DNA of 64,000 bases from Cavenderia fasciculata (taxonomy: Eukaryota > Evosea > Eumycetozoa > Acytosteliales > Cavenderiaceae): contig NW_004457624.1 in NCBI RefSeq assembly GCF_000203815.1, forward strand, positions 2,108,001-2,172,000. The letters run 5' to 3'. Positions 1 to 12,545 of the stretch are shown here, in pieces. Each line of letters begins with the position of its first letter. Within the stretch, counting starts at the first letter, position 1. A program made the translations under genes and the position numbers. The notes under the pieces were generated by a model that was given only the letters and a program-made list of their open reading frames with translations, searched no databases and was not told the origin of the DNA.

Positions 1-21
1 ATTTCCTACTTTTATTTTAGT

Positions 22-411
22 ACTACATCTGATGCCGATCCTGTTCTAACGTCATCAGATTTTCCAAACCTACGACATGTTTATGTATGGTCAAGTGACA
101 GAGTTTTCAAGCTTCCAAAGAGTGTCGTTAAATTTACCTTCTACGTCGTTGAAGATAGAAAATCAAGATACAAGTATAAATACGATCACAATCGTATAGA
201 TGGCCATTTGGACATGAGGTCTCCCAAGGCTTACAAGATTATAATTTTATCACTATTCGATGTTTGTGAATCAGAGATCAAATATTTAAACAATATGGGT
301 TACGGTCATATTGGAACATACATGCGATCAATGAACAACAAAAAAATAGTTTTTATTAAAAGAGATAATATTCAAATTGAGTTAATAACCAACAATCAAT
401 TTAATAAATAA
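22..411 (+). CDS. C-terminal end of a hypothetical protein, possibly FNIP/LRR type (5' partial)
   Basis: The window opens inside an intron: a T-rich tract ends in AG at 19-20, and the exon after it is open to a TAA at 409-411. The first whole codon starts at 22 (the exon begins at 21) and about 129 residues are visible. The segment FPNLRHVYVWSSDRVFKLP followed by KSVVKFTFYV has the leucine/aromatic spacing of the FNIP and LRR proteins that are numerous in dictyostelids, and the tail ends in a basic and Asn-rich stretch. That assignment is a resemblance only, with no diagnostic motif. The N-terminal part lies outside the window, so the function cannot be stated. Confidence 0.5.
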   Translation, partial: TTSDADPVLTSSDFPNLRHVYVWSSDRVFKLPKSVVKFTFYVVEDRKSRYKYKYDHNRIDGHLDMRSPKAYKIIILSLFDVCESEIKYLNNMGYGHIGTYMRSMNNKKIVFIKRDNIQIELITNNQFNK

Positions 412-492
412 TAAATAATAATAAACAAATATATATATGTTTATTTACAATAAATAAGAGGGTGAATTTTTATTTCTCCATTTGTTTTAATT

Positions 493-1013
493 TTAAAGGC
501 CAAAAGCAACAGAGAGACAAAATACTTCAGATGAATTTTGATCGACTGCAGAGACGGTAGCAGTGTATTTTCCAGATGGAACAGATGATGGAATGGTAGC
601 AGTTACAGTCTTGTTCCATGAACCAGCTTCAATTGGACATGGAGAGGTTTTGCAAAGATCATCAGTCTTGTTAATTAAAGTAATGAAAGAATACTTTACC
701 AATAATTTCATGCTTCCTTCAGTAATGGTTTGAGCTGTAAAGAAAAATGATTCATTAATTATTAATATTTTTTCAGTTATCTGATATTTTTAAAATTAAT
801 ATACGATTAACACATACTTAAATTTCCACCGATTGAAACAGTGAGTGGTTTACCCTTGACAGGTGTAGATGGAGAGATATCAACATATCCCAATTGGAAA
901 ATATCATTTGATTGGCCACAATTCTTCCAAATACCACCAACAAGGTTGTCAGTGTCAGCTGAAGCAATAGCGGCAACCAATAAAAGAGCGAAAAAGATAA
1001 TTGATTTGTACAT
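493..1013 (-). CDS. Secreted ML-domain (NPC2/MD-2-like) lipid-binding protein
   Basis: Two exons, 1013-818 and 734-493, joined through a GTATGT donor and a TTTACAG acceptor, give a 145-residue protein, the usual size for an ML-domain protein. A hydrophobic signal peptide ending near ALLLVAAIASAD occupies residues 1-19. The mature part carries WKNCG, a DLCKTSPCPIEAGSW segment and a final EVFCLSVAF strand, which fits the paired cysteines and beta-strands of the NPC2/MD-2 family. Members bind sterols or phospholipids in the lysosome or outside the cell. Family membership is read from the sequence; the lipid ligand is unknown. It is transcribed away from the prolidase gene, with which it shares an upstream region. 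Confidence 0.85.
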
Positions 1014-1460
1014 GATAAATTAAAGTAAAATGTGAGTTATTATTATAATTATATAATTATTATTATTATTTGTATCTATCTAGATATAAAAATGAATGAT
1101 TATGATAAAGTAAAAAATGTTGTTTTTAGATCACTTCTGACACTCGTCTGCTGCTGCAACGACCATCCATGGAGTTTTAAATACTCGGTTTTTTCAAACC
1201 TAAAAGAGGAGGCCCAGGAAAAATAATATTGAAAAACAGACAAAAAAGTTTTTAGACAGAAAATTCAAGCTGGGAAGAACATCAATTTCTATTCACTCCT
1301 TCAATTTCAATCTTTTAATTAAAAAGTATACTCTGCAGTATTGAAATCTTAAGTAATAATACTTTTACTATTACTACTTCTTTAACTTTTATAAATATAA
1401 TATATATATATACTACCTACAAGTTTCATTGTACATTAAATAATATTATTAGAGAGAGAT
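1014..1460. promoter_or_regulatory. Divergent intergenic region between ML-domain and prolidase genes
   Basis: About 450 bases of AT-rich DNA separate two divergent start codons, so both promoters must lie here. It contains short T and A runs and TATA-like stretches near 1395-1415. The short open frame at 1032-1226 has no coding character. No RNA gene is seen. Confidence 0.5.
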
Positions 1461-3132
1461 ATGGATTCAACAAAGTGTTGTGAAGATTTACACAAGGATT
1501 CTCACTATTCCCCTGGTTATTACTGGTTGGGTAATAATACACTCAAGGTAGACTTGAGTCTTCACAGAGATAATCGTGAAAGATTAGTTGAAAGCATTCT
1601 TTCAAATGGTATGAATAAATTTTAGAAAACAATCAAACAAAACATACATCACATGATCAATAACCTAACATAATACATCTATCTGCCTATCTATTTATTT
1701 ATAGAAAAGGATATTCAACCAAATTCTTTTGTATTATTCCAAGGAGGTAAATCAAAATGTTATTATGAAACTGATAGAGGTAAGAAGACTTTAACTTGTT
1801 CAAGAAAGATTCAAAATGAAATTAATGTTCTTTATTTCTATTTCTGTTCTAGAACCAATGTTTATTCAGGAGAAAATGTTCTTTTGGGCATTTGGTAGTG
1901 ATATGCCAGACTGTTATGGTACTATTTCATTGAATGCTGATAAAAAGGCAGTCTCTACATTATTTATTCCACGTCTCCCAGCCGAATATGCTACATGGCT
2001 CGGACAAATCCACACACCAGACTACTACAAAAAGATCTTTTTGGTTGACCATGTCGAGTTTACCGATCAATTGACCCAATTCTTTATGACCAACAACACC
2101 AACACCATCTACACTGTCCAAGGTCTCAACTCTGACAGTCAAAGCACCTCTGATCTCACCACCTTTGAGGGTATTGACCAATTCTCTGTCAACCACAAGT
2201 TGGCATACCCATACGTCGCCGAGCTTCGTGTCATCAAGACTGCCAAGGAGGTACAAGTCATCAAATACTCTGTCGAATCGACATGCAAGGCCCACATGGA
2301 GGTGATGAGAAAGATTAAAGTAGGCATGAAGGAATACCAATGTGAAGCCATCTTTTTGTACCACATCTACCACGACCACGGATGCAGAAACGTTGCCTAC
2401 ACTTGTATCTGTGCCGCCAACGCCAACTCTGCCGTACTCCATTACGGACACGCTGGTGAACCAAATGCCTCGACCATTGGTTCCGGTACTATGTGTCTCT
2501 ATGATATGGGTGCTGAATACCACGGTTACGCCTCTGACGTTACTTGTTCATTCCCAGCCAACGGAAAGTTCACCAACGACCAAAAGATTGTATACAATGC
2601 TGTGTTGGCTGCCAACCGTGCTGTCATTGCCACCATGAAACCAGGTGTTGAATGGATCTCGATGCACAAGCTTGCCGAGCGTATCATCCTCGAACACCTT
2701 TTAGCCGGTGGTTTGCTTGTTGGTACCATCGACGAATTGGTCGAGAACAAGATTGGATCTGTTTTCTTCCCACACGGTCTTGGTCATCTTATGGGCCTTG
2801 AGACTCACGACGTTGGTGGTTATTTGGGTGATGCCAAGCCAAAGGTCAACTCTCTCCGTACCACTCGTTCACTCAAGGAAGGTATGGTCATTACAGTCGA
2901 ACCAGGTTGTTATTTCATTGATCATCTCCTCAACTCTGCCTTGGCCGATCCAGTCAAGAGCAAGTTCCTCAATCATGAAGTCATTGCTCGTTTCCGCAAG
3001 TTTGGTGGTGTTCGTATCGAAGATGATATTTTGGTCACTGCTGACGGTTCTCTCAACCTTTCCTCAACCGTTCCAAGAACCGTTGAAGAAATTGAAGCTT
3101 TCATGTCAAAGAAGAATCTTTTTGATGATTAA
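1461..3132 (+). CDS. pepd: Xaa-Pro dipeptidase (prolidase)
   Basis: Three exons, 1461-1608, 1705-1779 and 1853-3132, join in phase to 500 residues, close to human PEPD (493). Prolidase hydrolyses dipeptides with C-terminal proline or hydroxyproline in the cytosol and uses two metal ions, usually manganese. The pita-bread metal ligands are all visible: D292 and D303 in [13 protein letters not shown]386 in [13 protein letters not shown]424 in VEPGCYF and E464 in [10 protein letters not shown]. The spacings match the human enzyme apart from a loop about four residues shorter before E424. The start ATG follows an AT-rich leader. The first two exons are short, which is common in these genomes. It converges on xrn2, with a gap of about 70 bases. 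Confidence 0.95.
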
Positions 3133-3205
3133 AAAAACAAAAAAAAACAAAAGATAATAATAAACAATATATAATTGTTAATAATTAGTTAATTTAAATA
3201 TTGAT

Positions 3206-6200
3206 TTATTTTTTTGATTTGGCAAATGGATTATACTTCATTTTGTTTCCTCCTTGTTGTTGTTGGTTATTATTATTGTTATAATTATTGTTGTTATTAT
3301 TATTGTTATAATTTTTGTTTCCACCTTGATTGCTATTATAATTTTTGTTTCCGCCTTGATTATTATAGCCTCCTTGGTTGTTATTGTTATTGTTGAATTT
3401 CTTATTGTGATGATTGTCATTGTTGTTGTTTTGTCTACCAACATTGAATTGATTTTGATTTTGAACTAGTTGTAAATCTTGTTGTTGTTGTTGTAGCAAC
3501 ATATTCATCATTGTTGACATTTGGTTATATTCTTGTGGGGTCATGTTATTTGCGCCTTCATTGTATTGTTTCATCATCAACATCATGTTGTTTAATACAG
3601 TCTGTTTTTGTTCCACACTCATATTTACAATACCTTGTTGTTGTTGTTGGTTATTATTGTTATAATTATTGTTATTATTAATATAACCACCCATGTTATT
3701 ATTGTTATAACCCATATTGTTATTATTATTATTCCAATTATTCATATTATTATTTTGATTGTTCCAGTTATTACCTCCCATATTATTGTTATAATTTTGG
3801 TTATTGTTATAATTATTGTTATTATAATTTTGATTTTGATTCCAATTATTGCCTCCCATATTATTTTGATTTTGATTCCAATTATTGTTGTTATAATTTT
3901 GATTATTATTATTATAATTTTGGTTGTTATAATTTTGATTATTATTTTGATTGTTATAATTTTGATTATTATTATTATAGTTGTTTTGATTATTATTATA
4001 ATTTCTATTATTACCATTATTGTTATAGTTTTGATTACTAGTATTATTATTATTATTGAAATTATTATTATTAAAATTACTATTAAAATTACCACCATTT
4101 TGTTGATTTCTATTCTTGTATTGATTGGAACCCAATTCATGGTTGATCATACGATTGGCAGAAGAGTTTTGAATGCCTCTTGTTCTGTATTGCTCCAAAT
4201 TAACCTTTTGAAGAATGGCACCTGGAAGAATACCGCAGGTGGATTCATTGACAAGTTCTGGATTTTTGTAGGTGAAAACCTTGGCACTGAGAAGTGGTGG
4301 GAGACGCTTTTCAACACCTGGAATGACTGGACTGATTGTACCCAAGATTTGATCGGGCTTTTCCAAATTACGAGGTAGATCGGTAGTTGAACCGATCGAG
4401 GTGGAGTTGTGAGAGATGATTAAATCGGTACCATGACTATTTCTAAATGCTTCATCTTCGGTGAGTGAATTGTCGAGTGGTTTGAGAGCACTGAGTAATT
4501 CGTTTTCGTCAATGAATGGCAATTGACAAACACCCTTCCAAGTGGGTTGACCTGGTGCGACATCGATCAAAAACTCGTTTGGATAGAAATGAAGAATGAC
4601 ATCGTTTCTGTCCTCTCCGTCAATCGAGATACCCATCATGGTTCTGTATGGCTTTGGAACAAACTGACCACTGGCCTTTGGAAGTACAGACATGAGTTGT
4701 TGGAATGGTCTAAATGGAGCACCCAATTCAAACTGTGGTTCAACAATCATCGATCCATTCTCTGCCAAATCCAAAATAAATGGAGCATAATGATATGGAT
4801 AATACCATCCCCATGAACAACAACCATGGAAATAATATCTTAATACCCAAGCTAAACCATCAACATATGATTGGCAAATTCTAAAAATATAAATAAAAGA
4901 AAAGGTTAGTAAATATATTATCTTTTCTTTTTAGCTCTATTCTATGTTTCTTACGCTCTAACAAGTTCATTTTGTGGTTGTTCAGTTTCAAAATGATGTT
5001 CATAATATCTTGTTCTCCAACCTTCAGAACCAATGTTGACATCTTTCATTTTATGAATAAACAGTTTCTTTTCCAAAGAATCATCTTGATCCTCTGCTGC
5101 CGATTTATCTTCAGTTTCCTTCTTCTTTCTCTTTTTGGTATTGTCATCCTTGGTTTCGGCAGCCTCTGGAGTTTGTTGAATGTCAATGACTTTGACAACA
5201 CGCTTCTTTTCATTGTATTTGCTCATTTTTTGTTGAAGAAGAGCAGCGGCTTCTCTGTTTGTGGCATCGAGTTGATCCTTGGTACCCTTGCTAGTTGCCT
5301 TTGCCAAATTTTCTCTTAATTGTTGAGCTGCATCCTTGTTGGAGAGATGGTCAGTCTTTACCTTTTTCTTTGGGTTGTTTTCTTCAGTGTCGGCGGCGAC
5401 TGGTTGGAAGATATCGCTGAGGATAGAGGCTGCTGCTTGTTTGTGTCTTTCGCTGACTTGTGTATTGAGTTGTTGTGAGCTTGCAGTGCCGGTGATATCG
5501 GTACGTGCAGTTTGTTGGAATCTATTGTTACGACCTTGTGCAAAACGTTCTTCCTTTTTCTTTCTACGTAAAAGAATGTCTTCCTCTTCTCTCGAGAGAC
5601 GAACAAACACCTTTCTGAGACGATCGAGGTCAATCTCTCCATTGTCTGTCAGGTAACCCTCAAAAGTTGGCAAGAGCTCCTTGTAGATACGCATCAAACG
5701 ATCGATGGCACCTTCGTTGATTTGAAGACTGGGAAGATGTGGAAGGAAATCATTTCCGACAAAGAAACAGATAAAGATGAAATCATCAATGATACGTTCG
5801 ACGTTGTATTCAAAGGGTGGGTTGCATTTGAGTTCTGTGTCCAAGTATTCACGTAAAATGGCTAGATTGAGAAGTTGGTAGTCTTTGACGAGGAAATCTT
5901 TGACCTCGTCCTCGTCGACATCCTTGGATGGGGTAGGTGCGGGCGTGCCAAATCGGTTGCCCTTGGGTGGAGCAATAAACTCACGAAGAATGTCAAAGTT
6001 GACTTCGTGTGTCGATAGCGCCAACATAATAAGATCGGCATCCAAACCATACATGACGTGCTTGAGGTTGGGGTTGTAGTCGGGTTGAGAACGTTGGTGA
6101 CGGATGTACTCCATAATCTTGTGTTCTCCTTCACCCGGTACACTGGCGTCTGAGATGATTACCTTGACGTCCTTCCATGCAGGGTCGGTCGATATCTTTT

Positions 6201-6753
6201 CGGCGACATATTGACGGAGAGTGAGTGCGACCAATGCCATAAACTCTGTGCCTGGTGTGATACAGTTAGAGTCAAAGTGGTACTTTTCAGCACCGTCCTT
6301 TTGGATGGCGTCATAGTCTTCTTGTGAAAGACTGCCATTGTTGAGACGCTCGATGAGGTCTCTGGCAGCTTGTTCCTTGGTGATACGCGAGTCCAAGGCG
6401 GCACGGAAACGACGGGCACGTTGCTGATTCATTTTGGCACGTGGTGCAACACCATCAATGGCCATATAGATGAGCTTACGTGGACGGATAATGGCAAACA
6501 AGAGGTCGAGGTATTCGACGATCGAGTCCATCATATCCTGAGTGTTCCTTGGCTTGGGTCCCTTTTCAGGATGTGCACAAGGATGGATAATACCGTTCAT
6601 ATCCAAGTATAGATTATCAAACTCTCCATTTACATTCAGCTCTGAAAAATCACATTTGAGACGTGATCCATCAGAGTCACGTGGTTCTTTGGTTGGTGTA
6701 ATTACATTGCCGTATTTATCTACCAACCATCTAAAGAATGCTGGAATTCCCAT
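3206..6753 (-). CDS. xrn2: 5'-3' exoribonuclease 2 (XRN2/Rat1)
   Basis: Two exons, 6753-4955 and 4880-3206, give 1157 residues. The start MGIPAFFRWLVDKY and the acidic catalytic segments LYLDMNGIIHPC (D51), SDASVPGEGEHKIMEYIR, YGLDADLIMLAL and FFVGNDFLPHLPSL are XRN family hallmarks, and the N-terminus is of the nuclear XRN2/Rat1 type rather than XRN1. Exon 2 continues the second conserved region (WVLRYYFHGCCSWGWYYPYHY). Nuclear XRN2 degrades RNA with 5' monophosphate, ends RNA polymerase II transcription (torpedo) and trims pre-rRNA. Two things stand out: no CCHC zinc knuckle is visible in the linker where human XRN2 has one, and the last roughly 300 residues are an Asn/Gln/Tyr/Gly-rich tail with repeated YNNN and GGN units ending in a basic cluster. 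Confidence 0.95.
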
Positions 6754-7685
6754 TACTATTAATTAAAACCAAATATTTGATTGTGGTATCTTTTTATCTA
6801 ATTTTTGGTTTGTTTTAATTATATAATAATAAAGTAGTAGAAAGTATAAAAAGGGGAAATGATGATGTTTGTATAAAGTTGTATTAATTAACGATAATCG
6901 TTTGTTGTTGTTGTTGTTGTTTGGTGCTGTAGTGCTGTTTGCAACAAGTTAAAGTACGATTGATAATTATAATATATCTCAACAAAAGATGGCGGTCTAC
7001 TTGTCAACTGTGGTATCGAGTTGGTTCGTATTCCTTCCTATCTTTTTTTTTAAATATAGAGTATAAAGGTATCAAGTATCTTTTTATCGAACTATTGCTA
7101 CTGTGCCGTTGATATAAAGATTCTAAAACTACTACGTACAAGTATTGATTTGATATATCAATTAATTTAAAAATAAAATAATAATAAAATAGTATAGTAT
7201 AGTAATAAATTCAAATAGTAACAGATAGGTTTGTTATTATTTGATTTGTGTATATAGAGTATCAAAGGTATAAATTATCTACTTTCGTAAAAAAGTGTAC
7301 ACTTTCGAAAAGCTTTGCGTGAATAGTAAATAAAAGTGTGAAGAAAGAAATTTTCAGCACTCCTCGTTTGTCTCGTTTTCAAAAAAAAAAAATTAAAAAA
7401 AATTCAATTATTTTATTTATATAAAACAAATAAATAAATTAATTAAAATAATGATAGTGGTTTTGAACTGGGGTTGACATTAATAGACATGTATTCTTAA
7501 TAAAATTTAAAATTAATTTATTTGTTTGTTGTGATGAAAATTAGTCAATACTAAATTTAATTTTAATAAAGCATGCTAGATTGAATAAAAACGAACAATG
7601 ACCTAGCTACTCGTTGAATTTCGACAATACACTCACACTCACACACACAGACATATGCCCGTGTGAATATAATATACACTGTACT
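6754..7685. promoter_or_regulatory. Divergent intergenic region, xrn2 / methyltransferase
   Basis: About 930 bases of mostly AT-rich DNA between two divergent genes. It holds a TTG microsatellite near 6902-6920, a TATAAAAAGGGG stretch near 6846, poly-A/T runs near 7380-7440 and two similar short stretches (a gagtatNaaggtat core near 7058 and 7257). The open frame extends in phase upstream of 7686 to about 7614 but lacks an ATG there. No RNA gene is seen. Confidence 0.45.
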
Positions 7686-9232
7686 ATGTCAGGTGGTCAA
7701 CAGATATTAAGGATAAGTCAAGCACTTGAAAAACAGCTTGTTAAAAAGACATATAACCTCTCAACATCATTTGTTAAAGAGTTTAACAATCGATCGGGAT
7801 TTGTACCATTTGAAAACCAAGATGCTAGTCTACGTGGATGTGCACTCATCGACCATCATGTAGAACCACCCATTCGAATCGTTTCCTATGACACTCAAAT
7901 ATTCGATCACAGCTATATCAAACGATCGATTGACGATGCACTCTCCTATCGTCAACAACTCTCCAAGAATGGTCTACTTGATATATCAAAGAACGCTGCC
8001 TACAGACTCATCAATGAAACCGGTGATGGTCTACCTGGTCTTGCTGTTGATGTATTTGGTGATTATATTCAAATGACTGTAAGTACATTGTTGACAATCA
8101 ATCAATCACTATGTACCACCACCTTTCTTATTTATTATTTATTTAATTTAAATTCTAGACACATACAGAACATTGGTGCAATTATTTAAATTATATTGGT
8201 GATTATATAATGAAAGAGATGGGTTTAAAAGGTGCCTATTGGAAGGCAAAGTTTAAACATAAACAATCGTTTGCAAAACATTATATGGGTGAAAGAGTTG
8301 GGTATGACAGTCAAGGTGTGTCAGAGTTGCGGGTCGAGGAGAATGGTATGAAGGTGATTATCGATTTGGAGGATGTTATATCGACTGGTTTGTTTATGGA
8401 TCAGAGAGACAATAGAAAATACCTAGCTACTCTGTTTAAAGAACGTCCATCTGGAACTATTCTCAACACGTTTGCACACACCTCTACCTTTTCACTACTA
8501 CCATCGCTGTTGTGCAGGAATATAAGTACATACAATATCGATACATCTCCGAAATACCTCAACATTGCAAAAAAGAATTTTGAAATCAATGGTCTCAATC
8601 CCGATAAACATCGGTTCGTTGAAAAGGATGTGTTTGGACGACTCGAAGAACTTCCACATAAATCACTAAACTTTGATGTCATTGTACTCGATCCTCCTAC
8701 ATTGGCTCGTGGCCCAAAGTTTGGAGTATTTACCACCAAAAATAGATATCGTGATTTGTTGGATCTTGCCATTCCATGTCTTAAAAAGGGTGGTTTCATT
8801 GTTAGCTTTGTCAATACTCGTCTATTAAAAGAAGATAGTTGGTTAAGACAATTAGGTGTTGTAGATCATATGGCTGATCAACAACAACAGCAACAACAAC
8901 AGGTTAACAAAAACAAAGAATCATTGTCGTCGTCAATAGCAGAAGAAGAAGAAGAGGATTTAAATCTTCTTCAAGAATATAAAGATTTAAATATTAAAGA
9001 GGCAAAGTTTTCAGCAGCAAGTAAAATGAATGGAAATGTATTACAATTCTCAAAATTAAAAGGATTTAAACCGTTACAATCATTGGAACAATCACCAGAT
9101 TTTAGATTCAAACTTGGTGATGAACGTGTTGGTAAACATCTCAAAGGAATTGTATTAAAACATAAAGTTGATTATCTTCAATATAATAATAATACTACAA
9201 CTAAAAATAAAACTAATAAAAAGAAAAAGTAA
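7686..9232 (+). CDS. RlmI-like SAM-dependent RNA methyltransferase
   Basis: Exons 7686-8078 and 8159-9232 give 488 residues. The first in-frame ATG is at 7686; the upstream extension has none, so this start was chosen. An N-terminal PUA-like part is followed by AYRLINETGDGLPGLAVDVF, the signature linker of bacterial RlmI/RlmK-type 23S rRNA methyltransferases. The Rossmann fold follows: FMDQRDNRKYL, NTFAHTSTFSL (SAM site), YNIDTSPKYLNIAKKNFEING and VIVLDPPTLARG with the catalytic DPP motif. A Gln run and an acidic run are inserted before the last strand. Members methylate cytosine (or guanine) in rRNA with S-adenosylmethionine. The exact target, and whether it acts in mitochondria or the cytosol, cannot be told; no clear targeting peptide is seen. 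Confidence 0.85.
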
Positions 9233-9270
9233 TAAAGTTTAATACTTTTTACTTTTATACTTTTATGCCT

Positions 9271-12200
9271 TTACTTATTTTGATAAGTATCATATAAAGA
9301 AATGATTTTAAAATCATTAGAGGTTAAAATAGTTGATTGATGATGATGTTGATTTTGTTGTGATTGATTGTTGTAATTGGAATAATAGGTAATGGTGTAT
9401 GGTTGATCTTTGAATAAATGGAATGCATTATCAGAGAATTCTCCACCAACATGTTGGTCACCACTACGATCAATCCAAACAAACAGAGCAATCTCTGAAG
9501 ATACCAATGTCAAATGATATTTATCATCACAGCCATCAGACTTTACCAAATCCTTGATTGTAATGACTGGTTTTTGTAAATTGAATTCTTTATACTCTTT
9601 AAAAAAGTATGTATTATCAATCAATGGCGATATTCTTTGTTTCCCATGTTGAATGATTTGGTTATCCTTTTCATCAATATCTTGTTGGTTACTATCCCTT
9701 TCCTTTTGATTTTCATTTTCTATTTCCTTTTCCAATTCAATATAAATAAATTGACGATTTAATTTTTTCGAGTCTGGAATGAAATCTTGACGATCAAAAT
9801 CCATAATCATATGGTTGGAATGAGCTTTACAATAGACAAGTTGTTTGATTTGTTTGGTGACTTTACCAAGTACGACATCCCAAACTGATAGGTAGATGAT
9901 GGCTTGGAACGACTCTTTGGGAGCATCGTTGGTTACCCACACCTCCATTCTCTTGCTTTGTTCATTCTCGACAATCGATAGTAGAGTGGGAGCGTAAAAC
10001 TTTTTGGCAAAGTATTGTAACGCCTTCCATTTTAGACGGTCGTATTCGATGGAGCTCCACGACGGTCCGACCCAAATATCGTTGAGTTGCCAGTACAGTG
10101 TTCCCTGGCAGTAGGGAGACATGCGACGCCAGTGCTCACACCCCGTCTTGATAGAAATGGCCTGTAACACCTGTGTGGTATAGCAAAGGTGTTCAAAGGA
10201 GGTAGGTACACGGAAGTGCAGCGCAGTGTGCTGTAATAATCCAATGTTGCCGGGTGTTGGAGATCGCTGTCTGTACTCCATCTCGGGTGACGTGATGTTG
10301 AGTTGGTCATCCCCACCTGCCAAAGTAGCTTTGAGTGCCTGGAATCTGGGAAGACTTTGGAACCCAAACTCGGACAGGAATCGAGACTTGGCCTTGAGGT
10401 ACTGTGTAAACGGTTTGTTGGAATGCCATACCTCCCAATAATGAGTGTCTCCGCGTGTCTGGTCATTGGTGTCACCCCAAGAATTGACACCATTCGACGG
10501 CGACGATGGCCAAAAGAACGACGTGCTCAGTTGAGCCAACTCGTCCATAATCGTGTCAATGTACAGTCTGTTATAGTCTACAATGTAGCGAGGAGGGTTA
10601 TCCTTCGAAGGCTTCCACACATTCAACGCCTGCTCATTCTCGTTGTTTCCACACCATAGCGCGAGACTTGCGTGATGGTCGAGACGCAGTACCTGGTCGC
10701 GTACCTCTTTTCGGACATTGTCGAGAAACTCTTTGTTTGACGGGTACAGACAACACGCAAACATAAAGTCTTGCCAAATGAGGATACCTAGACGATCACA
10801 TATATCATAAAAGTCGTCGCTTTCATAGATACCACCTCCCCATACACGCAGGCAGTTCATGTTGGCGTCGCGTGCACTCGTCAAGAGATGGTTGTATTTG
10901 TCTCGAGTAATACGGTTGAGAAAGTTGTCGGCGGGGATCCAGTCAGCACCCTTTGCAAATATCTTGGCACCGTTTACCATGATGGTAAATGCTCCGTCTG
11001 TAGTATCAACCGACACTGTTCTTAAACCAACTGTACGTTCGGCTACATACATATTATTTAAATGGAATTCAATCTTGTACAATGCCTGTTCACCATGTCC
11101 ATTTGGCCACCAAAGTCTACCATTTTCAATATCAACTTTAATATTTTTAATTAAAGTTTTATATTGATGTAATTTTGGTAAATTAAATGTTGCAATTGAG
11201 GAGGAGGAGGAGGAGGAGGAGGAGGTAGAGTTATTCTTTTCTTTTGAATCTATTAATGAAATGATTATTTTTAATTGATTTTCATTTTCATCATTATTCT
11301 CTTGTTGTTGTTGATCAGAATAAATTTCAAAATCAAATAATAATGAAACATTCTTGTTGGTTGGGTACCTTTCTAGATTTAATAATAAATTGGTACTTGA
11401 TGATTGAGATGAATGTCTTGGTGTTGTAACTGTTGTTGTTGTTGTAGCTGCAGTTGATGGTTTGGTATGATGTTGTTGCTTTATCATAATAGATTCAATC
11501 TTTGGTACTGCCTTTGGAAAGAATTCAATCAATACTGATTTATAAATTCCCATTGGACAATAACATCCTCCCCAATCCCATCCAAAATGACATCCACTTT
11601 AAATATTAAAATATATCGTATTAGTAAAGCTTTTGAATTTAAGTTTGATGTATGTTGTTTACATACCACTTTCTAATAAAGTTACGATGATGAATACCAT
11701 GTGGGTATTCCCAAAGAGGTATTTCATATCCATTCTCAGAAGCCTTCTTTTCACAATAAGAGGATGGATTTGTAAAATCAAATCGAATGGTATTGGTTCC
11801 GGATTGCAGGTGACCTTTTATATTGAATCTAAAGGTTCTAAACATATTATCGGTTGTACCAATCAATTGATCATTTAAATAGATTGATGAGATGGTATCT
11901 ACTCCATGACACACCAAATCAATTCTCTCAATACTATCTTTAAACCATTTTAAATGTTGTTCTGTAACAATCTCAAATGTCTTTACAAATTGCCAATTTG
12001 ATAATGCTATCCATCTATATTCCATCTTTAGAAGAAATAATAATAATAATAATTTAATCAATGTTGATTTATGTTATATGATAAATGATAGTAAAGAAAA
12101 CATACTTCTCTTTCACCAAAGTATAGGTCAGGTACAATACCCTTATTCATCAAGGTGAGATGAACATCTGTTGGTACTGTCACATTACTGATTGTAATTA

Positions 12201-12315
12201 ATTCTTTTGGTTGTGTATCAACTTCTCCTCCTCCTCCTGCTCTTGTTAATTGATTTATAGTCCATTGATCATCATCTAATAATATAGAATGATTATTTTG
12301 ATTAAAGTTGACCAT
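9271..12315 (-). CDS. Beta-mannosidase (glycoside hydrolase family 2)
   Basis: Three exons, 12315-12106, 12025-11667 and 11596-9271, give 964 residues (human MANBA is 879). It opens with a GH2 sugar-binding domain, including VTVPTDVHLTLMNKGIVPDLYFGE, then KCGCHFGWDWGG across the second splice. The TIM barrel carries KGADWIPADNF, LRVWGGGIYE, the acid/base region LWCGNNENEQ and the nucleophile in FLSEFGFQSLP. The enzyme removes terminal beta-linked mannose from N-glycan fragments, normally in the lysosome. No N-terminal signal peptide is visible after the first ATG, which is odd for a lysosomal enzyme. Low-complexity Gln, Ser and Thr inserts interrupt the domain around 11150-11480. It is divergent from lsm8. 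Confidence 0.93.
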
Positions 12316-12545
12316 CTTTCTTTCTTTATTTCTTTTAATTAATTATTTAATTTATTTGTTCTCTTTTTATCTCTTGAGCCAAAAGAGGAAAATTTAAAAT
12401 GAATGAAATTGAAGTTGTGTGTGTTGAGGTGCTGAACATTAATTTTAATATTATAAATAAATTTGTTGATCAGCAGCTGTAGAATACCCCCTCTCTCATC
12501 ATCATCATAATCGATTATAGTAGCTACTGTGTGTTGTTGTTGGTC

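Noticed and set aside
1032-1226. A 64-codon frame in the ML/prolidase spacer
   Set aside because: Made of AT repeats at its start and lacking any domain or coding-like composition.
1960-2523. A 187-codon open frame antisense to prolidase
   Set aside because: It is a shadow of the conserved prolidase exon, with no independent start context or domain.
3608-4378. A long plus-strand frame rich in Ile, Val and Leu
   Set aside because: It is the reverse reading of the Asn codon repeats in the XRN2 tail; the apparent membrane protein is an artefact of AAT/ATT repeats.
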